From contig OY745772.1 in NCBI GenBank assembly GCA_963556305.1, forward strand, positions 186,001 to 250,000: a stretch of 64,000 bases of DNA, written 5' to 3'. Below are positions 1 to 11,491 of this stretch, piece by piece. Origin of the DNA: Platismatia glauca. Its lineage: Eukaryota > Ascomycota > Lecanoromycetes > Lecanorales > Parmeliaceae. Position 1 is the stretch's first letter, and each line of letters opens with the position of its first letter. Below the pieces are notes generated by a model, which saw only the letters and a program-made list of their open reading frames with translations, did no database searches and was not told the DNA's origin. The translations under genes were made by a program, and so were the position numbers.

Positions 1-80
1 TCATCTAGACGTCATTAGCAGGCCGATATTGGTGCCTCTTTTCCTGCTGGTTTGGTCGTCCCATTTGAAATTTTGACGAA

Positions 81-88
81 TATATAAG
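81..88 (+). promoter_or_regulatory. TATA-box-like promoter element of the integrase gene
   Basis: TATATAAG lies about 104 bases before the ATG at 192. It is followed by a C- and A-rich, G-poor leader typical of fungal 5' untranslated regions. The assignment rests on position and motif only. Confidence 0.45.
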
Positions 89-191
89 ACCTGACTGACA
101 CTCCCAGATCCCACACATCCAACGTCCTACAAACACTCAATATTTTGATCCAGCATCATCCTACATTCAATCAATCCCTATATTCATCAAT

Positions 192-2279
192 ATGTCAGAC
201 TCGTACGCCTCAGAGACCATGAATCTCGCTCAGACATTGCCTTCCTCGGTCGGAAATGAGGCTCCTACATCCTCCTCCCTTGTTCAGGTGGAACCATTCA
301 ACGAGCATGTACGTGACGCCTTTCTTCACATGTTGGATGCTCGTAAGGACGAATCCCGCGAACGAATGACGGCCTCCGACAAGTATCCAGCCATTAGATG
401 GCTTACAGAGGCCTTTCCAGAGCGACTTGATCCCAAGGCTGGCAAGAAACGATCCCGGATCAGATCTGACTTTGTCTATGATCAAGGCAAACTATGGAGG
501 CTTCCTGGAAAGGTTAGAACCGAGCGACGAGAGGTTGTAAGTGAGGATCGCATCTTTGAGACGATATCTAGAGTCCACACCAGTCTAGGCCATATCGGAC
601 AAAATGCCAATGCAACCCACATCAGTAAGGAGTACTATGGGATTGCTCAGGAGGAGGTCAACTTTCTAGTCAAGCTGTGTGAGATCTGCCATCAAAAGGC
701 CCATAGCAAGTCCAAAGGACCTCTCAAATGCATCGTCTCTACACGTTTATTTGAGCGTGTTCAGATCGATCTCATTGAGATGACGACTACTCCAGACGGT
801 GACTTCGTATGGATTTGCCATATACAGGATCATTTCAGCAAATTCCATATGCTCTTTCCCATGACTAACAAAGAGGCTCCAACGGTTGCTCGTAAGATTC
901 ATCACTGGATTGCAGTCCTTAGGGCCTTTGAGATCCTCCAATCAGATGATGGCTCCGAGTTTAAAGGCGCATGCTTTGAACTCATGAGACGCTATGGAAT
1001 CAAGATCATTAATAGCCGTCCCAGGACTCTCAGGACCCAGGGCCTTATTGAACAAGCTAACGGTTCAGTTAAGAATAAGATCAACTCCTGGAAGCGAGAT
1101 CATGGTAGTAGCTATTGGGCGGATGCCTTGGAGGTACGAATTTGTTCTCTACAAAGCAGCATCAATATTGACGTCTTGTTCTAGGAGATTGCGTTACAAC
1201 TCAACAGCACCTATCATAAAGCAATCAAGGCTATCCCGTACGAAGTAGTCTTCAATCGGAAGCCGAACTATAAGCGAACACCCATTGGACTGCGTCAGAT
1301 CACTATGGAGGAGGTTGAGGAGCAAGAGATCGATAATAAGATAGACACCTCCCTCATTTATAACAGTGTGGCCCAGAAGGACATGGAGCAACGTGTTCAA
1401 CTGCAGCTAGATGCTTCCAATATCGCTGACGATCCTGACTACCAGAAGGACGTCACATTCAGACTCATCAATGATAGCAATCGAATGCTCGCCGATCAAG
1501 AAGCAGTAGAAGCAAGGGAAGACATATCCCCCAGTACACCTGATCCTACTACAACGCCTAATTACAGGCAAGAAGACGGTCTCCCTGTTGATCCAGACCT
1601 TCTATCTCCACAACTTGATAGATTACGTCTTGAGCAATTAGAAACTCAGCAACCCCAGGAACTTAATAGTACTCCCACTGCTGGATTATGTCAGCAGGTC
1701 CAGATCAATCAAAAGCATGCTAATGAACGTTCCCAGCGTCAGTATGGCAAACAACGTCAAGTCAGGACGTTTGATCTTGGGGAACAAGTCAGTATTGCGG
1801 TACCAGCACTTGATCGTGCCTCTAATAATGATAAGCGTCTATTTAGGAGGATTGTTGGCTATCATCCGGACTACAATAGTTATCAGATCCTCACCAAGTA
1901 TGGAGTCCTTGATCGGAACTACCCCATATCGGAATTAAACCCCCTCCCTAGCGAATTTGATCTTGGGATCTCAGAGCCTCTACCAACAGCCACTGTTACT
2001 CTTCATTATTGCGCTGCACAAGAGAGCACTAGTGAAAAGATTCCAGTCCATTGCAACTGTCGAGATCAGAAGACTTGGTGTTCTACACGTAGGTATGCAT
2101 GTGTGAAGGCGGAGGCTAAATGCTCCATTGCTTGCCATGGGGGAAGCAGTCAAGACGCTCCTAACTGTCCCAATATCTCATCAATGGCCACGAGAACTCA
2201 GCGTGGCCATCGAACAAGAGATCGAGACAGTCAGACCAAGGAGGCGAAGCGACAGCGACGTGATCGAGCAGGCCAATGA
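192..2279 (+). CDS. DDE integrase-like protein, KRBA2/SCAND3-like (Ginger-related), one intron
   Basis: This is probably the transposase of a cut-and-paste element or a gene derived from one. The reading frame is interrupted at 1182-1184, but a canonical 51-nt intron (GTACGA...CTAG, 1134-1184) restores it and gives about 678 residues. An HHCC zinc-binding region is visible (H129, H134, C163, C166). An rve-type DDE core follows, with D193 in VQIDLIEM, D252 in QSDDGSEF and E287 in GLIEQANG. The C-terminus has a Cys-rich stretch (CNC, WCSTRRYAC, KCSIACHGG) resembling that of KRBA2/SCAND3-type integrases. No reverse transcriptase is adjacent, which argues against an ordinary LTR element. The left terminus would lie outside the window. 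The subfamily name is less certain than the integrase call. Confidence 0.8.
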
Positions 2280-2406
2280 ATTGCTAGCAAGGGCAATGAT
2301 GTCATAGATAATGAGGGTAGTAGCAGCAGGCGGGGTCAGAGAGGTCGCAAATAGATTGCTAGATCATGTAGCAAATGCATTGGATATCCATGAAAATTCA
2401 GCATAT

Positions 2407-2528
2407 CCATGGATGACCAATAGATCCATGGGGAAGGTACCTCTATTTGGTGGAATTTTGCCCATGAGATGGGTGCAATAAGGCCATGAAAAGGTACCTT
2501 TTTCCATGGATTGATATGGTATCCATGG
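2407..2528. repeat. CCATGG-rich imperfect inverted repeat (foldback) after the integrase gene
   Basis: Two arms of about 36 bases (2407-2442 and 2492-2528) are imperfect reverse complements. Each carries two CCATGG sites and one GGTACC. The spacer of about 50 bases holds a further small hairpin (CCCATGAGATGGG, 2461-2473). A fifth CCATGG is at 2560-2565. This may be the subterminal region of the element carrying the upstream integrase. No target-site duplication was seen. Confidence 0.55.
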
Positions 2529-2589
2529 GCGCAATATCCTATCCATGTATCCGAAGAACCCATGGGTACCATGCAACACATTCACTAAC

Positions 2590-3746
2590 ATAACAATACG
2601 TAATTACTTAAAACACAGCCGCTTAAGCTAGACGAGCTTAATTTTTGGTAACGCCATACAAATACCTTCTCATAGCCTTTGCGAGTACATAGTAATATGC
2701 AGAATACACAACGATTTCGATAATGCATACGGAAATGGGTTGGGTTTCAACCTGAAGCATGCGCACTTGGATCCCTTTTCAGAGTTTCCCAATGGTTTAA
2801 TAGCCTCGATTGGTCGCATTTAATTTCAAAAGTCGCGAGTATAGTGTTCAATATGGACCAATCGCTTTTTATTTGATTGCCCTACCAAATCTGCCCCAAC
2901 AATCTTCCCAAATCTATCGCGACTAATCACCGCATATCGAATTAATTTCATACGAGTATCAAATACATTTCTACTTAAAAAGACTCTAAAAGCCTAAGAT
3001 AGAAAATTTGAAATGCCATGATGGCTATTCTTCAAGCCATTGCACAATACAATATGAAGACATTTGCTAGACTCGCAATTTGCATTCTTGCAGCGCTGGT
3101 AGCTGCAACTCCGTTCAAATACCCGAGTGTCATGATGATGGTAGTCATTAAGTGGTATCCAACTTTCTAAGTGCTCTCTGGGCGGCAAAAGTGATGGGGC
3201 TATGGGACCTGGAATGACCAATTATGTGCTATACCTCGGAGGCCCGAGGACATCGGTGACGTTGCCAGAAGATCAAAGAATTTCATTGCTTATGGAATTT
3301 CTAGTGTAAATGGTCATGGATGAGTATCATTGTATTCGTACGTGCTGTCATTTGATTCTGCTTCTACTTCCATTCTCTATTGCCTCTCAGTACCTACTTC
3401 CGTAATCTCCTACAATTCCGCTATCGAATCACTCATATTCGTTCTTTAGAAGTCTGAGATATGCTTGGGAGATGGAGGCACTCGGGGAGTTGGGTTCTGG
3501 CTGATGACTGACAGCTGCAGAAGAGTTAGTCGCCAATCACTAGGATGGTGAGAGATTATAGATGGAGCAATCAAACCGCAAGCCTTTCAGGAACCTTGGT
3601 TGGGCCACTACTCATGGCAAGAATGTGACAAAGCCATCCTGGGTGTTCAGGGGCTTTTATCTGGAGGGACCGAATGTCTGCGGATACGGACGATGTAGGC
3701 CTGATTTATCACGTAATCTGTAACGATGAAGGAGTTTGTGTCCACG
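2590..3746. other. No recognisable gene
   Basis: AT-moderate sequence on both strands. Only short open frames without recognisable motifs or consistent splice sites were seen, and no clear repeat. Confidence 0.5.
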
Positions 3747-5926
3747 TCATATCGTATCCATCGACCGACCTAGACAGAATGTCCAATTAGTCCCATCATT
3801 TGAACTCACGAAGATGCGACATACTGATGCTATGCGGTGGCCAAGCCACAAAATTCTTTCTGTTCGATCCTGAGCCGTAGAGGGCCGCTCAAGAGTTCGC
3901 TCTTCATCGTCGACCATTATGTTCCTGAACCAAGTGCTGGGAAAATACCATTGCGAATAGATCTGCCCGCGAAGTGTGAAATCCTCAGGCAGGGGACGAG
4001 GTACCTCTTTATCACCGTCCTCTTTGCTTGATTGAGGGAAATCCTCGGCGAAGATTTTGGAAGTCGAGTGGAACTCCCCTGCTACAGTGTTGAGAAACCG
4101 GCAAATAAGATACCAAGGGAGTTCTTTTTCAATGTTTCTCCAGACAGGATCCTCTCCAAAAGGCTTCCAGGCTTCTTGAGCAATGGTGAGGCTCCAGATG
4201 AAGACGAGGTATACATGTACCAGAGGATGAATACTACTGTCCGTTTCGCGATGCAGCCATAATTCCAGAATGTCTGAAGCAAGTATAGAAGCTCGTGTGA
4301 TAAAGATAGACGAGGTTTCATCGTCCAACGGCATCACTGAATTAGAGTCCAACCGGGTGAGATCCTCATTCATGAGCGGATGTTTGACTTGGTTTGGATT
4401 ACAAGATTCGGGTTCCGATGCTGTGTCTTTCATTGTCTGAGCGTTTTTATACCCAAGACGTAGCTTTGACTTTTGAGCACCGTATTCGAAAAGGGCAGCA
4501 ACGTTGGAGGTGGCTGCGAACGCTCCAAATTCTTTGAGTGTCGTCCCAGATTTGGCAATATACGCATCAAACAGATCATCCCCCACAAGCATATCAACTA
4601 CTGCATCGAATTTATCATCAGATCCCTACGTCTGGCTGGTGAAAAGAATGACGTGGGCATGGATAAGAATTGTCTCCCATGATGACGGTCGAGTGGAAGA
4701 CGATCGAACGCCGCGAAGAATTGGGTTGAACAAGGCCATGATGCTTCCTCTGGTCTGTTCAAATGGAGCAACACAAGTGAGCGACCGTGCAAACAATGAA
4801 AGCTGCTCCAAGGTGGAAGGACGTGCCAGGAAAGCTAAATGGTGATATAGGCGCCCAGTATCCGGGCTTTTATGAACTGCTTTTTCATACCAACGACGGG
4901 AAGTGTTGCGCCACACCTTGCGGTCTTTGGCCTCATCATCCTCAATAGCCATTTGATATCTTCCGAGATCCCCTTGAACCACTGTAAGCCATTTGTTTCT
5001 CTTACCAGATACAAAGAGAATCATACCGAGACACTCAATCCATGTGTCCTCAAATGTAGACACCGTTTCGTATAAAAGGGCCACCATGGAGAAAGCAATA
5101 TATATAAATGCCAACATTTGCTCTAATGACTCCGGCAATCTGTACCTTAAGACTTCCAAAAAGGAGTGAATTCCGTGACGCCATAGTCGAGCGGGCATTG
5201 AATACTTAGTGGCCAAACGACGTAACGCTGGGCTTGCAGAGGGATGTTGAGACGCCAAGAGGAAGTAATGGTGTTCAAAAAGCAACTGGTAGACAAGTAG
5301 TTAGTAAACGCTGCTCGGTACGTGGTCGACCTGCGTGCTCTAGGAAGGGTATGTACCTGTCTATGAAGGGCGATGAGTGACTGCCATTGGTGATTCTGCA
5401 GACTGACTCTTTTGCATAGATCCTTCTCTTTAGCGGAAGCTAATTGCTTTTCGTCAATTTCAATACATTTGGCTTCCACCACAACTAGTTCAGCATATAT
5501 CCCCTTAAGCTCTACCACCAACTGCTCATTAGATATTAATCTCTGATCCAGTTGACGTAACATATCTGGCTCCATCTCTAGATGGTATTTGAATTGGCCT
5601 TCTAAGGGTGGACTATCTTGGTCATGTTGTTCGATGTCCTCTTCAATCCTTGCGTTTGGCAACTCTTTGGTGGAAGTCACCTTCGGTAAATGTTCATTCC
5701 CAGCGTTGTTGGCCAGAGCCCAATGCTGCCTAGATTGTTTCGAGTCAGTACTATGCGGGCCAGACCAATGCAGGCTGTTCCATAGAATGATGAGCACTTA
5801 CGCTCTCAGCATGAACAAGTTCTTCGCGCAAATCTTATCCACATAGCAAGTCACCTCTGTGGAGTCCTCTTGTATGCTTTTTGGCTCGAACGGTTCGCCC
5901 CTGACTGCAAGATCTTTCCAAGACAT
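3747..5926 (-). pseudogene. EST1/SMG7-like DNA/RNA-binding domain protein, one in-frame stop
   Basis: The family resembles telomerase-associated EST1 and nonsense-decay SMG7 proteins; fungal paralogues of this shape have no defined role. Four exons read leftward, with introns 5730-5801, 5286-5356 and 4973-5026, all with GT/AG ends and consistent phases. Recognisable blocks are FKYHLEMEPDMLRQ, LVVELKGIYAEL, the helical core WRHGIHSFLEVLRYRLPE, LAFIYIAFSMVALLYE, and after the third intron DLGRYQMAIEDDEAKDR and GRLYHHLAFLARP. The C-terminal part ends with ILWLGHRIASVCR. One TAG at 4626-4628 sits in frame between FTSQT and GSDDKFDAVVD. No intron of workable size removes it, and CAG to TAG is a plausible origin. 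The product would be about 660 residues without the stop. A start upstream at 6106 is also possible. Confidence 0.8.
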
Positions 5927-6106
5927 TGTCGATAGACTGGACAGTGTGAAAGATGTATAGCACTGCTGGAGTAACAACGGCACAGTGGCGACGAACTTCA
6001 ATTTATTGTTCTTAGTTACCGTTGCACGGACGCGAAGAAAAAGCCGTAGATTTTCTTTGCACTCAGCTGATGGGAAATCCCAGCAACTGTAGAGGATTTT
6101 GATCAC

Positions 6107-7344
6107 TTAGGTCTTCAGGGCGCGGAAGCTCTAGAACTGGGTTAGATAATAGTGACCATATTTGGGAAAGCCCATCAGGAACTCCACTGAAGACTGATCC
6201 TCATGACAGAGCTGGTCCAGAGCCGCATTGCGATACATCAGACTGAAAGGCGAACTGAACAAGGCAGAACCAGGCTGGCCCCCCTAGCATGCAGTAAACC
6301 TAATAAGAAGAAGCTCAAAAGCTTGGCCGATTGGATTGATCATTACCAGTGGTTACTTCCTCGGCACTATTTACCTCGCACTTCATTGGAACACTCCTTT
6401 CTCGGCCTATTTATACCATAACGGTTGCCTGATTGCTTGGCTGCCTAGTTCCAAATACCTGGATGAAACTGTAGCATCCACGACAATCAGTGGCTTGATA
6501 AATAGCAATACTGATGTGCAACTGCACGACTTGCGCCAAATGGAGCCGCCTTGACCTCTATGGTCTTGCGAGAGCCTCCTCTACTTGGGACCAAAATTTG
6601 GATGACTCTGAAGCCTAACTGAGACAATGCTCCTGCGCCACTGCTAGTACTGTCCGAGGACTGGTTACTGCATTATATTCCTTGCTGTCGCATGTAATGG
6701 TGAACCCAGCTGCGCCAATGGTGCTGGGTTCGGGGAAAATCGATCAAGTTTGGGCCCAAAGAATCATAGCCTCGCCCGTATATCTATGGTTTGCGTTTGA
6801 TGCCCACTTTTAGGAGCGTTGCAATCATCCAACTGCATCTGCATCTGCATCCTGACCTGTTTGATGCGAGCGAATGATTGTAAGATCCTAGCATTAGGAG
6901 AACCGATGATAACAGGCTCATTGGCTATCATGATACTAAGACATCCTGACGTGACTTATATAGAGAAGTCTCGAAAGCTTGGCTGATTGGATGATGGGCT
7001 TTGGTTGCTTTGAATTGGTTATAGGTCCAAGTCACCCATCGGATCAGTGGGACTGTTGGTTAGTGGGTCTCATGATTCAGGCGATATTGCATGCGATATT
7101 GCATGCAATTTGATGATGCTATTTGCAGATATGCTATTTGTGGGTATGCGATATGCGCCCAGGGGATGCGGGAGATGAGGCAATCAGTGAGAGCCATAAA
7201 TGTATGGATCTCTCACCAGCAGATGGCTCTTCAGTCCATTTCTTCTCCTCAGAGCCATAGCAGCCTTTTTCTGACTTAGCCATTTTCCCTACATCATATT
7301 AGCACAATATTCTTTCAATCCATCCACATTAGCACTTAGTTACT
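6107..7344. other. Gene-free stretch with low-copy repeats
   Basis: No convincing coding sequence. Two diverged copies of a segment of about 45 nt begin near 6311 and 6965, sharing AAGCTTGGCYGATTGGAT. A short CTGCAT tandem lies near 6834-6852 and GCGATATTGCAT-type repeats near 7080-7165. The last part leads into the retroelement gag and may contain its untranslated leader. Confidence 0.45.
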
Positions 7345-8475
7345 ATGGTAGACACCAGATCCACACCTAGGAAGGCCTCCAAGGCCCCCAAGGGGTCCAA
7401 GTCCACCTCCCGCACCGCCGCCAAGGGCCCTGTAGGGGTCTCCAAGCCCCGCAAGGCCCCCAAGTCTTCCCCCAAAGCCCGTACCCAGCAGGGACGCTTC
7501 CTGCCGGCCACAACGTCCTCAGGCACCATCAGCCCTGACGAGATCCCCGAGACCGAGTTCGAGGTCCCTGAAAGCAGCCCTGGGACCCCCCAGCCATCCC
7601 CGTACCGTAACCCACAAATACGGGATCTATATCGTCGTCTGGCCAAGTTGGAAGGTGGGAGGAACTCCCACATGAAGGGAAAACGAGTTATCGATGATCC
7701 CCGCCGTTTCCGACCAGAAATTGCCTTAGACGAGTCGGAGATCGATGATATAGGATTGGAGGACGGTGAGAGAGGCGCCAATAGGGTCTCCTTCTCACAT
7801 ACGGATTTTTCAGAAGGTATGCGTTCTTGTCAAGCCCTGCATAGTCGTTATCGTTCAGTCAACATCAAATATTTCAAACAAACCCTCGCTGGGAGGTTTC
7901 AGGTAGAAAATCTCACCAAGTTGGGCCATGGTTTGATCAATCGGGGGTTCTCCGACACCCTTCAAGACCCCAAAGGGACGACCCAAATGATCCAATGCTT
8001 TGGAGTGTATGCAATGGCCGTGATCTACTTTGCAGAGCCATCCAAGAGGCTCCAACTGACGTGGGCGTTGGAGGAGTACCGGTACCGCCTGGCGGACTAC
8101 TCATATGCGTACAAATTCGACTCCGTCCGAGAATACAACTATGCTTTCATGACCGCACGGATTCTGGAGGGCCAGGACGACGTAGTCGAATGGCGAAAGG
8201 AGGATCAACGTTGTACCCTCCTTTTGCGGCTCAAAACGAGTTCAAATGAGGCCACCAAGCCTCCCAGTGGGTATGCGGCCAAATCAGCTCTCTCCGGCTA
8301 TGGAATTTGCCGAAATTTCAATGAGGGACGTTGCACGAGGGAGCATTGCAAATATAGTCATATCTGTCTCAACTGTCAGCACAATCATCCCTCCAATACG
8401 TGCCAGAAGGCTCAGATCTCGGCCTCAGCGGCCAACAGCGTTCCGCTGGGAAGTTGGGTCTCCCGACCTGAGTGA
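7345..8475 (+). CDS. Ngaro/DIRS-type gag-like protein with CCCH-type zinc motif
   Basis: 376 codons. The N-terminus is basic and rich in K, P, S and T; the middle is helical. Near the C-terminus GICRNFNEGRCTREHCKY followed by H, then CLNC, H and a final C gives a CCCH plus zinc-knuckle array, the usual nucleic-acid-binding tail of gag in fungal tyrosine-recombinase retroelements. It ends at a TGA (8473-8475) in the same frame as the downstream RT. That stop could be the natural gag end or a mutated Arg codon. Confidence 0.7.
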   Translation: MVDTRSTPRKASKAPKGSKSTSRTAAKGPVGVSKPRKAPKSSPKARTQQGRFLPATTSSGTISPDEIPETEFEVPESSPGTPQPSPYRNPQIRDLYRRLAKLEGGRNSHMKGKRVIDDPRRFRPEIALDESEIDDIGLEDGERGANRVSFSHTDFSEGMRSCQALHSRYRSVNIKYFKQTLAGRFQVENLTKLGHGLINRGFSDTLQDPKGTTQMIQCFGVYAMAVIYFAEPSKRLQLTWALEEYRYRLADYSYAYKFDSVREYNYAFMTARILEGQDDVVEWRKEDQRCTLLLRLKTSSNEATKPPSGYAAKSALSGYGICRNFNEGRCTREHCKYSHICLNCQHNHPSNTCQKAQISASAANSVPLGSWVSRPE

Positions 8476-10116
8476 CTCCCTGGCGACCCCCAGGTGCCGT
8501 CCTCACTGATATTCATATCAGAAGGCTTCCCATATGCATTATTTGACCCCGCAGACCCCGATCTAGCCTATCAGGGACCGTTGCGAGTGGATGGGTGGAG
8601 TTATTGGTTGAGAAATCATCCTGATCAGAATTTTGCCAAGTCCATTTTGGCAATACTTTGAGCCGGTGCCAAGATCGGCTATCGAGGCCCACCAATCGAA
8701 CATTGAAATCCAAATCATCAATCAGCCCGTTCAGCACCTGAAATATTGACTGCAGACCTCCAAAAACAGCTGCAGCATGGTCGACTGACCCAAGTGGACC
8801 CCCAGGCCAAGGCGCAGTACGTCTGCTCGCCGCTGGGCTTGGTCCCAAAGCATGACGGTGGTTGGAGAAGGATTCATGACCTCTCCTTCCCACAAGGCCA
8901 GTCAGTCAACGACGGCATCCCCCACGACTGGGGATCACTGGAGTACGCTACATACGACGATGCAGTCGATTCCTTGCTGTCTAGAGGCCCTGGGGCCCAG
9001 TTCGTGAAGAGAGACCTCAAAGACGCTTTCCGGCATATCCTGGTGGCAACCTCTGACCAATGGTTGCTGGGATTCTACTGCGATGGCCACTACTGGATGG
9101 AACGCTATCTCCCATTTGGTCTACGTACTGCACCGTTCCTATTTGACCTCTTCGCGAAGGCCTTAAACTGGATCTTGATCTCAGTCCTGGGATGGACCAT
9201 TATTTTGCACTATCTAGACGATTTCTTCGCTATCTTATCCCCAACCGACGACGCGGTCGCATATGGCCAGCAATTTGACGATTTGTGCGCCCAATTAGGC
9301 CTAGCAGTCAATCATTCAAAAGATATCATGGGTACTATAGCCAATTCTCTAGGGATCGAATTTGATAGCGGTCGCATGCAGGCCAGACTCCCTCCAGACA
9401 AGCTGGCCCGTGCGAGAAACACAGCCAAAAATCTGCTAAATAGGGCAACAATCTCCCATCAGGAGCTTGAGTCAGCGGTCGGTTTCTTGTCATTTGCCGC
9501 TAAAATCGTCATTCCCGGTAGAGCCTTCCTACGGCGACTTTTTGACGCTCTCCGCAAGCCCATAGCAGTCCACCGCATCACGCCTGGTATGAAGGCCGAC
9601 CTGCTATGGTGGAGCACCTATCTGGACGACTGGGATGGCCTCAAATTGCTACGTCATTTGGACAGTTGTCCCACATGGTATATCTGGACCGACGCCTCAG
9701 GTAGGCTAGGGATGGGAGGCTACATTCGAGAGCACGCCTCCCAACCAGTCATGGAGGCCTTCAGCATTCGCCTGGCCACACGTCATCGCCGCAAGGACAT
9801 CTAATTCAAGGAAATGAAGGCCGTACAGCAGGCCATTCAACTATGGCTACCAAGGCTGCGTGGATCCAAATTGGTCCTTTATTGCGACAACGATGCATGC
9901 GTTTATGGCCTCCAAAAACTATCCATTCGGGGACCAGCAATGGCCCCATTACGCGATATCGCGATGCTATTGGCCAGAAATGATATCCATTTGGTCCCAA
10001 CTTGGATCCCTACCAAGGCCAATCAACTTGCTGATGATTTGTCACGTTTTTGGTATCGAAAAATTGCTGACGAAAACCCGCAGCTGAGATACCCCCCTAT
10101 CACTCCGCTGAGTTAG
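8476..10116 (+). pseudogene. Reverse transcriptase / RNase H of the Ngaro/DIRS-type element, with in-frame stops
   Basis: One reading frame runs through the interval but is interrupted by TGA at 8659-8661 and 8704-8706 and TAA at 9802-9804. The RT begins around AKIGYRGPPIE and shows SPLGLVPKHDGGWRRIHDLS, FVKRDLKDAFRHI, LPFGLRTAPFLFD and the catalytic YLDDFF. RNase H is marked by WTDASGRLGMGGY, the E of FKEMKAV and CDNDACVYG. The stops fit CGA to TGA and CAA to TAA transitions. The 3' end overlaps the recombinase, which is in a different frame. Confidence 0.8.
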
Positions 10117-11108
10117 GGCGAGACCCACCAGAATGGTGGTACAAACAGTCCCCTTTGCCCAGAGAAACCGCCCGCTTCTCCTGGTGGGGTTTGGCACACA
10201 AAACTCGGAGAACATATTCTTCCCCAGTCAAGTCCTATATTACGCACTGCGCATTCTATGGCATTCAGCCAGCCTTCCCAGCCACCTTCTACTCCCTAGC
10301 AACGTGGATAACGAAGTACGGCATCAAACGAGTCAAGGCTAAGACCATTAAGTCATATCTGACTGCAGTGAGGTCCGCCCACATTGATTTGGGAATTCGA
10401 GACCTCTCGGCCTTCCATACGCCTGAGCTAGAGCGTATAATAACAGGGATCCGTCGTCTATATGGGGAAGCCAACACCTAAGAACGACGGCCAATTACGA
10501 AGGATCTCCTGCTGCAGATGCTCCCACATCTGAATCGCAAGACCAGAGAAGGCGCAACGCTATACGCCACATTTTGCCTGGCATTCGCCGCTTTTCTCCG
10601 CGTGGGCGAATTCACCTATTCTTCCAGCGACCATGACAAGGCCGATTTCAAACAATGGTTCCTCACACGTCATTTCATAGCCCTATTCAAGGACCATTTA
10701 GAGTTAACGTTACCTGCATCCAAGACGGATCCATTCAGAAGAGGCACTACCCTCACTGTCGCCGCTGCAGGCGACGACGCATGCCCAGTTTGGGCTATAC
10801 GTCATCTATTTCGTTGGAAAGCACCCCTGGATAGCCCCCTGTTCATGACAGCCGGCGGATTCACCAGGGACTTAGTTGTAGGCCAACTACGTCAAATTTT
10901 GGCCTTGCTAGGGGTCAAAGGCCACTATTCAGGGCACTCCTTCCGCCGGGGGGCTGCAACATCCGCCCGATCAGCGGGTCTTTCTGATGAGGAGATCATG
11001 CTCTTAGGCAGGTGGAAATCCGCCTCATATCGCCTATATATCGACACCAGCAGTGAGCGATTTCTCACAACATCACGTTGGCACCAGCGTCTTCCGATCC
11101 AGCGCTAG
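10116..11108 (+). pseudogene. Tyrosine recombinase of the Ngaro/DIRS-type element, one in-frame stop
   Basis: The frame opens inside the end of the RNase H frame. An N-terminal core-binding region contains FSWWGLAHKTRRTYSS and TIKSYLTAVRSAHIDLG. After TAA at 10479-10481 (probably CAA originally) the catalytic part continues. Residues consistent with the R-H-R-Y set are R in FLRVGEFTY, H and R in GHSFRRGAATSA, W in LLGRWKS and Y in YRLYID. Such enzymes integrate the element through a covalent phosphotyrosine intermediate. Confidence 0.8.
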
Positions 11109-11491
11109 TGCTGGCCATGATCCATGGCCAGGCCGTCATGCGTGGTCCCCAGGGTCCCTCTACTGACGTCGTTTGGGCTTGGGAGTTCTTCTAGCGCTGG
11201 GGTACTCCCTGCTAGGCCATTGGCCCTATCCAGGTCGCTGGTCCCGGCGTTGGTGTGCCCAATCATGAATCTACATCCCTGAGCGCCAGCGAGTGATCAC
11301 GTGACGAATGAGAACACTAATAGGCTACTGTTTACCCACGCACGCTGCACCTAGAGGTCCCGGTATCCGCTCTCCGTGGTTGCCTACTTACCTCGCTATC
11401 TAATTCAGATTCTTAGAACCCTTTAAGGCTCTTTTCCCATGCCTGAATTTCTGTAGTTGAGATTGTCAGACTCGTCTCGTCGAAACTCATC
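11109..11491. other. 3' flank of the retroelement, no gene
   Basis: GC-rich at first, with repeated AGCGCTGG/AGCGCCAG-type motifs (near 11100, 11193 and 11282) that might belong to the element's 3' repeats, and one palindromic TCACGTGA at 11297-11304. No coding sequence seen. Confidence 0.4.

Larger units (their letters stand above)
7345..11108 (+). mobile_element. Ngaro/DIRS-type tyrosine-recombinase retrotransposon, degenerate
   Basis: Gag, reverse transcriptase, RNase H and tyrosine recombinase follow each other on the + strand. That order, without a visible Dam-like methyltransferase domain, fits the Ngaro branch better than classical DIRS1. Such elements integrate by tyrosine recombinase and end in split direct or inverted repeats rather than LTRs. 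No such termini could be matched by eye on either flank, so the limits given are those of the coding part. Several in-frame stops show the copy is dead. Confidence 0.8.
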
